Below, piece by piece: positions 56,633 through 64,000 of a stretch of DNA of 64,000 bases (position 1 is its first letter; each line of letters begins with the position of its first letter). The translations under genes and the position numbers were made by a program. This DNA is from Tieghemostelium lacteum (lineage: Eukaryota > Evosea > Eumycetozoa > Dictyosteliales > Raperosteliaceae), in assembly GCA_001606155.1 (NCBI GenBank), contig LODT01000001.1:930001-994000 (forward strand), in the 5' to 3' direction. The notes below the pieces were generated by a model. The model was not told the DNA's origin and made no database searches. It worked only from the letters and a program-made list of their open reading frames with translations.

Positions 56633-58397
56633 TTATTGAGAATAGGTAGTTATGATATAGCTGACAAATTCCTTCCAAGAAGATTCCCATTGAGCATAGT
56701 TTAGATCTCTTTCAGTGTCGTCATAGAACGCAGATTGGTCAAGTGAATTCAAAGCCAACTGTTTAAGTTGTTTCAAATTAAGACCAGCTGAGAAAACAAC
56801 TTCAAAGAAATCCAAAGAGGTACCTGCATAACCATAGATGGCAGGATCATCAGATGAAATGGTTACAGTAACACCACTGTTCATCAAAGATGCAACAGGA
56901 TGTGATCTGATATTGGTATAAAATTCCAGAACTTGGTTACTAATTGGACAGATTTCCAAACCAATATTCTTTTCAATTAAAACCTCCATTAAAACTGGAT
57001 ATCTTTGAATTGAAAATCCATGTCCAATTCTTTGACTGTTTAATAGAATGGCATCATACAAATTTGTATTATTATAGAGAATAGTTTCACCAGCATGGAA
57101 ATAATAATCTAAAGAATAATATTGATCAATACCAGCTTCATAAATTGCTGCAAATTCATCAATATAATAAATTAATGGGTATCCTAAATCTTCTGGACCT
57201 GTAAATATAAATATTATCAAACATTAGAACACTCCCCTCTTTCTTAGATTTTTTTGTTTTTTTAAAAATTCATACCATCAAGGTCAAAACCAATAAAAGT
57301 ATATGGATATTGGTTACGAAGTACCAAAGATTCTTGAAGATGTTTCATAACTACATCTTTTGGATTGTGTCTAAAATCAGCACCTATAATTTTAACATTG
57401 AAACATGGCATATTGTATTTTTGTTGATTTTCTTTAACTAGTCTTTCTACAAGTTCAATGTACCATGTATCATTATAGGTAGTTCCATTTAGATTGTAAT
57501 AGGTTGCAAATGGTTTTCTCAATTCAACATGTTGGATATTGTCACCAATCATTTGGTCAATCATATGTTGGAGATAACCTTCAGCTATAGGAACATATGT
57601 AACCAAACCAGAGGTCTTTGAGAAAATACTATCAAAATTTCTCCAAAGTTCTACATAGTCACCAGTATCTCTGCCTATTAAAGTCAAATTAAGATAAAGT
57701 TGATTATCAAATTCAGTAACATTGGCTTGTTGTGATCTGACAGTCTCTAAAAGTACCCAATCACCATCATCTGGTTGTTCATCAAAAAAGTAATAGGAAC
57801 CGTAACTGAAATTGGCGTTGGCTTGTCCAATATAATAATAACAATTTGGAAGATAGGTACCAACTTGAATCAAATAGTCATAGGTTGCTGATGAATCTTG
57901 ATGTAGATGGAGTGCGCTACCTTTAGGGAATTTCTGTAAAATTTTAAAAGTTTCCATATTTTGAATAGTTGATGCTTCCTAAAGTTTCCATTTAGTTTAA
58001 TGTTAATTAATTGTTCACTAAAAAAGTACTGTGGGATGAAAAACTTTTGGGTGATGGTGGGATAGTTTAAAAAAATTATAGCAAAACCTACATATAAAGT
58101 ATTGTATGATGGTGGATCAATATTACTGTAAGTTAATTCATCATTCAGAACAATTTGCTCAAAAATGCTATTTGCTTGTTCTTCTTGTGTTGTAAAATAT
58201 ACAGTTGAACCAATTGCCAATTCTTGGTCGTCTTTAACTAGTTTTGATCTTTGTTCATAATAACTACTAAGATATTGATTATCATTACTGTTACTGCCCT
58301 CACTGTAACTACTTCCACTAGTACTAGCACTAACATTGGATCCAATTAACATCAAATGTAGGAGCACCGCCAATAACAATGTTTTATGATTTTTCAT
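56633..58397 (-). CDS. Secreted adenosine deaminase (ADA2/ADGF family)
   Basis: Adenosine deaminase-related growth factor, predicted 524 aa; minus-strand exons are 58092..58397, 57276..57978 and 56633..57198 (junctions phase 0 and G|GT). A signal peptide (LLLAVLLHLMLIGSNVSAS) fits secretion. The family N-terminal dimerisation region and the active site are present: PKGSALHLHQDSSATYDY (zinc HxH), GFDLDGPEDLGYPL, YYFHAGET (catalytic His/Glu region), QRIGHGF, IGLEICPISNQVL and VTISSDDPAIYG (zinc Asp and catalytic Asp). The HxH pair and the SDDP motif are intact, so it should be active. Substrate is extracellular adenosine, which affects aggregation and cell-type choice in dictyostelids. Confidence 0.95.
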
Positions 58398-58906
58398 ATT
58401 AATTTTATTTATATTGGGGGTGAGACGTTATTTAAAAATCAAAACAAAAAAAAATTAAAATATCACTTACTTGTTTTTAATAAAATCACAAAAAACAGTT
58501 CTTAGAGTTTTTTGGAAGATTCTTAAACAACATATGCAAATTCCTTTTGTGCAAATCGAAACATAGTTGTTCTAGATTAATGTTTTTGTTTTTAAACAAT
58601 TATATACACTGAAAGTTTTATTTATCGATTATAAAGTATTATTAGTAACCATAAAATTTTACTGTTTGTTGGTATTGATGTTGATTGGGAAGGAAAAATT
58701 GGTTGGTTGTATGTGTCAAAAGTTGTGGTGTGTTGGTGAGGTGTATATAAGTTGCCTACTGCAATTCTAATATATTAGTTGTTATGTTATGGCTTATTGA
58801 TATGCTGTGTGTTTTAGTATTGTTGCTGTTGTTGTTTTGTTGATAAATAATAGATTATAATATTTAAATATTAAGGCTGGAAAGTGGAGAAATAATACCC
58901 AAACTC
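58398..58906. other. Intergenic, AT-rich
   Basis: 509 nt between the deaminase start and the RAD6 stop (both minus). A G/T-rich patch, GTTGGTATTGATGTTGATTG and GTGTGTTGGTGAGGTG, lies near 58668-58745. It is a plausible promoter element of the deaminase gene. No gene is supported. Confidence 0.4.
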
Positions 58907-59452
58907 TTAAGATGACCAAGATTGCTCAACAATTTCCTTTACTTTACGATTATATTCCCTTTTGTTTTCTCTAAACAATCTTGCTGACTCTGAATTTGCA
59001 GGAGAGTTTGGATTTGGATCACATAGTAAAGATTGAATAGAAGTTAAAATAGCTGCAATATCATAAATTGGTGACCATTGGTTCTGTAAAATATCAAGAC
59101 AAATAGCTCCGTCTGTGTATACATTTGGGTGAAACATTTTTGATAAAAATCTAACTTGGGGTGGGTCATTTGGGTATTCCTCTGAAAACTGTAAAGATAA
59201 TTTAAATGTACCACCTTCCCATGGAGTATCTTCTGGTCTATATATAAGAAAAAATTTAGAAAATACAAAAAAGTTAGTAAAATCTGTTTATTCATATACT
59301 ATTTCACTTTCATAACTATCAACCTACCCAAATATAACTGCATGCCACATTAAAATATTATTTTCTTGTGGAGCTCCTGAGATACCTGCTGGAGGATCGT
59401 TTTGGAGTCTTTTAAAATCTCTCATTAGTCTTCTTCTTGCGGGTGTAGACAT
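58907..59452 (-). CDS. rad6: RAD6/UBE2A ubiquitin-conjugating enzyme
   Basis: E2 enzyme of 151 aa, the normal RAD6/UBE2A length; minus-strand exons are 59328..59452 and 58907..59237 (junction GG|A within IFGPEDTPW). [17 protein letters not shown] is the invariant RAD6 start. [20 protein letters not shown] places the catalytic Cys at residue 88, as in yeast RAD6. [19 protein letters not shown] and VEQSW complete the family signature. There is no acidic C-terminal tail, as in human UBE2A/B and unlike yeast. It works with RAD18 on PCNA and with Bre1-type ligases on histone H2B. Confidence 0.97.
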
Positions 59453-60201
59453 TTTATGTATTTATAAATATATATGTATAGATTTGTTTAGAAGCGCTCT
59501 TTTTTTGTTTATTTAAAGTACAGTATTCGTTAAAGAAGTAAATGACTCTTTTGTTGTTGTGTTGTGAAAAAAAATAAAAATAAAAAAAATAAAAAAAAAA
59601 AAAGAGGGATCACAATAATTCTTAAAAAATTTGTTAGATCTCTGAGAATTTAAATGAAATTTTATACAGATTCCAGAAAATGAAAGAGATAATAATTATA
59701 TAATAACTTTTGAATATAGTTCACAAAATATTAGATAAAACCGAGCAGAATTAATTAAACACTTTTAAAAGTGTTTATTTCAGGAGGAGGAGAACTTTTG
59801 CATTTTTAGCGAAGTGTTGATAAAATGTATAAATCCGCACAACTTCTGTACAAAACTATGTCTTTAATTACCCTTATTAGATAACAAATGTTCTTATGTC
59901 TTATAGGATATAACAGTGATTGATTTGAAATTAGTTACCAAGATTATTGGGAATAGTAAATATCCTATAAGTAGAAAATGTAAAGAAGATCGATATTCTT
60001 GTTTATGTATTTTAATTGGGAAATTGTAATGTCTTTTGTAGTACAACAAAATTCTTGTTTCTATAAAACGTTACTAGGGGTTGCATTATAAAAAAAAAAA
60101 AAATAAAAATAAAATTTAATTTCCATCAAAACGAGTCGTTTTTTATTCTTTCGAATTAGGTTATTAACAATCGATATAGAAACATTTTGTAAATAGGTAA
60201 A
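59453..60201. other. Divergent promoter region, AT-rich
   Basis: 749 nt between the RAD6 and midasin starts. It has A-runs near 59570-59600 and 60088-60102, a perfect inverted repeat ACACTTTTAAAAGTGT at 59759-59774, and a purine patch, AGGAGGAGGAGAAC, at 59782. No gene is supported. Confidence 0.45.
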
Positions 60202-61037
60202 ATGAATAATCAAAATTCATTTAAATTTAATTTGTATGATGCATTACAACAATTAAAATGGATAATATACAATAATAAAGAGGAAGAAATCTCAGTTAAA
60301 GATTTCGCCAGTTTAGAGTCATTATTCAAGAGATCTGAAAATGAATTTACTAAACAAGATAAAGTATTTCTAATGACAGAAATTGCTTCACTCCTCATGA
60401 CTAATCCAAAATACACATTAGTTCTTTCCAAACTATTTCGACCAGTGTTATTGGATATCGTCTCTAAATTCCTAGTATCACACAAAAACAATACTACACA
60501 ACAATCCACCTCTGAAACTTTACAATCAACCATTCATATTTATTATATATTTTCAAAACTTTTACAAACCACACCACAACTTTTAGGGTATGCATCATTT
60601 TACAAATTCAACATATACATATATATATAACCTAACCTCTATTATATCTATTGATTTACTTTAGTATTATAATTGAATATTATAAAAATATACCAAATAT
60701 ATTTGATTTAATAAATTTTATAAATATAAATCAAACTAGCGAAGACAGTTGGATAGAATTGGTTCAGGGATCATATAGATTCCTACAATTTAATAAGAAG
60801 GCATTCTCAACATTATGGAATTGGTCACCATTTTTCTCACTTTTAGAGTTACAAAATAACAAAATCAGATGGTATGTTCTAAAATGCATGTCAATGATTT
60901 TACATCTTTCAGACCAACAACTCAATACCATCAAAACATTCTATCAAGAATATCATTATGATATTATACAATACGAAAATGAATTTTTAAATTTAGAATC
61001 AAAGAATTTATTCACCACAAATACAAATACAAATACA

Positions 61038-61074
<37 letters not shown>

Positions 61075-64000
61075 GTAATATTTATATAACAAAGGAAGAT
61101 TTAAATTCGAATATAGTTGATATTTGTGGTATTTTATTATTAAAGAAATCAAATTCCTCAAAAGAGGAATCTAAGGAAGAAATTAGTACTGGCAGTACTT
61201 TAATTTATACAGAGACTGTTAGTCAGAATTTAAATTCATTGGCAATTGCTATTGGATTAGGAAAACCAATTTTGATAGAGGGTGTAACAGGGTCTGGTAA
61301 AACTACAATGGTTGAGGAGTTGGCTAGAGTTACTGATAATCATGATATGATAAAGATACATTTAGGCGACCAAACTGATTCTAAAGTGTTATTGGGTACT
61401 TATATAACCAGTGAGACACCTGGTGAGTTTAAATGGCAAGCTGGTGCACTTACTCAAGCTGTAATGGAAGGTCGTTGGGTGATGATTGAAGATATTGATT
61501 TGGCACCTGTTGAGGTTCTTTCAGTGCTCATTCCTCTTTTGGAAAGTCGTAGTTTGTTTATTCCAGGTAGGGGTCAAGTTGTAGAGGCTGCCAATGGATT
61601 CCAACTATTCTCAACACAAACTCTCTTTGGAACACACAGTCGTGATCAACACTCAAGTTTAACTAGTCATTTATGGTCAAGAGTTGTCATTGAACCTTTG
61701 ACTACAAAGGAAATGAACCAGGTTTTGGTGGAACTGTTCCCTAGTCTCTCCAAGATTGTCAGTAAGTTTATTGACACTTTTAACTTACTTTTACGTGTGT
61801 TATCAGGTCAGAACGTTTCTCTTGAAAATTCAACTGCTGGAGATCAAACTGAACATTTACACATTCCAACTAATAGATTGCTGTCAAGTAGGGACTTGAT
61901 CAAATGGATAAAGAGATGTAATGCAAGATTGGCAATGTCGCAAGTCAATCAATACTTTAGCTCAACAATGCAGGAGATTGTGTTTATTGAAGCTATTGAT
62001 TGTTTCAGTTCAATGATTTCCAAAAAGGCAATTAGAGACAAATTGGCTTTGATTATTGGTAAAGTTTGGGAGATTCCAATGGACAGAATCAACTATTACA
62101 CTGAACTATATAAACCATCACTTTTACTAGACAATGAGAAATTCTCAATTGGTAGAGTACAATTGCCACTCTATGATAATGGTCAGTCTCAATTGGTTAC
62201 AGTTGATAAATCCAAACACACTATAACTCAACAGACAAATTCAACCGATTCTACTAAAACTAAACATGGTGTATTTGCACACACTATGAATGCTCTAAGA
62301 CTCATTGAAAAGATTAGCATTTCCATTCAATTCAATGAACCTATTCTATTAGTTGGTGAGACTGGTACTGGTAAGACATCAGTTGTCCAATACATTGCCG
62401 ATCAATGTAACCAGAAACTGGTAGTTCTCAATCTCAATCAACAGTCTGATAGCTCTGATCTCATTGGTGGTTTCAAACCTGTGGAAATGAGACTTTTATG
62501 TTCACCTTTAAAAGAAAAGTTTGACCAACTCTTTAAAACTACATTCTCTGAAAGTAACAATTCAGAGTTTCTAGAGAAGATTCATAAATCCTACATCTCA
62601 AAGAACTGGAAATCATTCATTAATCTACTCTCCAAAGCTATTAAATTGGTAGATACCAAATTGGAGAAAGAAGCTGGAAATAAGAAATCAGCTCGTTGGG
62701 GAGACCTTAAAGAACAATGGAAGGTCTTGGCTAAAGAGATCAAACAGCTGTCATTGCAATTTGAAAAATCAAAAAACAATTTTGCATTTTCTTTTGTCGA
62801 GGGTTCTCTTATCAATTGTCTTCGTAAAGGTTATTGGGTACTTTTAGATGAAATGAATTTGGCAACCTCTGAAACACTGGAGTCTCTTAGTGGTCTATTT
62901 GATGGTGGTTCATTGACTCTCACTGAAAAAGGTGAAGTTGAACCTGTTCCACGTCATCCTAATTTCAAGGTATTTGCATGTATGAATCCTCCAACAGATA
63001 TTGGTAAAAAGGATCTTCCACCTGGCATTAGAAATCGTTTTACAGAGTTCTATGTAGACGATCTTGAAAATAGACAAGATCTATGCTTGGTTGTAAAGAT
63101 TCTCATTCAAGACCTTATACCTCATCCTCCTATTGAAGATATTGTTGATTTTTATCTAAAAGCAAAATCAGAGTCACAAACCCGTCTAATGGATGGATCC
63201 AATCAAAAACCTCACTTTTCATTACGTACTCTCTCTAGAGCATTAAACTACACTAGAAACACTTGCAAGAGATTTGGATTCCAAAGATCTTTATTCGAGG
63301 GTATAAGTATGAGTTTTTTGACACAAATCAATCAAACCAGTTGTAAAGTCATGGAGCAACTCATTCAACACTATATACTAAAAAACCAAGACAAATTCCA
63401 AAATATACCTAGACCACAAGAAGGTGAACATGTAAAGATTGAACAGTTTTGGGTTGAGGTTGGAGACCTTCCAGCTCAGGAACCTAAACATTATATATTG
63501 ACACCAACTATAAAATCCAATTTAAATAACCTCTCTAGAATTCTAGTTTCTCGTAGACATCCTATATTACTCCAAGGTCCTACCAGTAGTGGTAAGACAT
63601 CGATGGTTGAATACATTGCCATGAGAACAGGCCACAGATTTATAAGAATCAATAACCACGAACACACTGATTTACAAGAGTATCTTGGTCAATATATATC
63701 CAATGAATCTGGTAAATTAGTTTTCCAAGAAGGTATTCTAGTTGAAGCTGTTAGAAAAGGTTATTGGGTGGTTTTGGATGAACTTAATTTGGCACCATCT
63801 GAGGTTCTAGAAGCATTAAATAGATTACTCGATGATAATAGAGAGTTGTTCATTCCAGAGACACAAGAAATTATTAAACCACATCCACATTTCATGTTGT
63901 TTGCAACTCAGAATCCACCTGGACTTTATGGTGGAAGAAAAGTACTTTCTCGTGCTTTTAGAAATCGTTTTATTGAATTGCATATCGATGATATTCCAGA
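60202..64000 (+). CDS. mdn1: Midasin (MDN1/Rea1) AAA ATPase, N-terminal part
   Basis: Giant dynein-like AAA protein that removes assembly factors from pre-60S ribosomes. Exons are 60202..60587 and 60665..64000 and beyond; about 1240 of the expected 5000 or so residues are visible and the gene runs off the right edge. A short N-terminal helical domain is followed by an Asn run encoded by AAT repeats (about 61020-61078). Three AAA modules are present: Walker A GVTGSGKTT (about residue 338), GETGTGKTS (about 692) and GPTSSGKTS (about 1099), with Walker B regions MIEDIDLA, LLDEMNLA and VLDELNLA and sensor-like arginine finger regions RNRFTEF and RNRFIEL. The last ends at the window edge. Strong match to midasin AAA1-3. 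Confidence 0.96.

Noticed and set aside
61020-61078. AAT/ACA microsatellite as a separate repeat element
   Set aside because: It is in frame and encodes an Asn/Thr run inside midasin, as is usual in dictyostelids.

Overview
The window looks like nuclear DNA of a dictyostelid social amoeba. Coding sequence is interrupted by short AT-rich introns (about 50-200 nt, mostly GTAAGT/GTATGT...AG). Intergenic DNA is very AT-rich with A/T runs, and ATGs sit in an A-rich context. The gene set also fits: a CBM49 secreted protein, an hssA/2C/7E-like small gene, GYPPQ-repeat C2 proteins, a degenerate ankyrin-type family member, and Asn/Gln/Ser/Thr-rich tracts. Poly-Asn and poly-Gln tracts are modest, so a species other than D. 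discoideum is likely, but I cannot name it.

Layout. 0-5.4 kb: glutaminyl cyclase (partial) and a Slo/BK-type K+ channel, both minus, with an unexplained hairpin pair between them. 5.8-11.4 kb: peroxisomal enoyl-CoA isomerase and condensin CAP-D2, 12 nt apart. 11.4-15.7 kb: an orphan gene, a DGK1/SEC59-type lipid kinase and NOP56. 15.9-20.9 kb: a Siw14/Oca-type phosphatase fold without the catalytic Arg, then three C2-domain genes. 21.5-28.9 kb: SDR, a Ser/Thr-rich coiled-coil protein, an orphan tail-anchored-looking protein, an Arf-like GTPase and prolidase. 29.8-34.7 kb: a Drs2/ATP8A-type flippase convergent with SOSS-B/NABP. 34.7-35.9 kb: a decayed island holding a fossil P-loop NTPase/nuclease of Crinkler-like type. 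35.9-42.3 kb: a large 2OG-oxygenase-like protein, a QorB/NmrA-type reductase, an ankyrin-like protein and a tiny two-exon gene. 42.5-48.3 kb: EXOG nuclease and ZGRF1 helicase, divergent. 49.2-54.6 kb: an orphan acidic protein, an hssA-like gene, a CBM49 protein and an ARID protein. 54.9-56.6 kb: a second decayed or orphan island with a 56-bp exact direct repeat. 56.6-64 kb: an ADA2/ADGF deaminase, RAD6 and the first quarter of midasin.

There is no operon logic. Genes are monocistronic with shared divergent promoters and short convergent gaps. Several genes serve nuclear functions (condensin, SOSS-B, ZGRF1, RAD6, ARID) and two serve ribosome assembly (NOP56, midasin). I found no tRNA, rRNA, CRISPR array or intact mobile element. 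The most unusual parts are the two decayed islands, the pseudophosphatase, the channel without a calcium bowl, and the adjacent C2 paralogues with and without introns.
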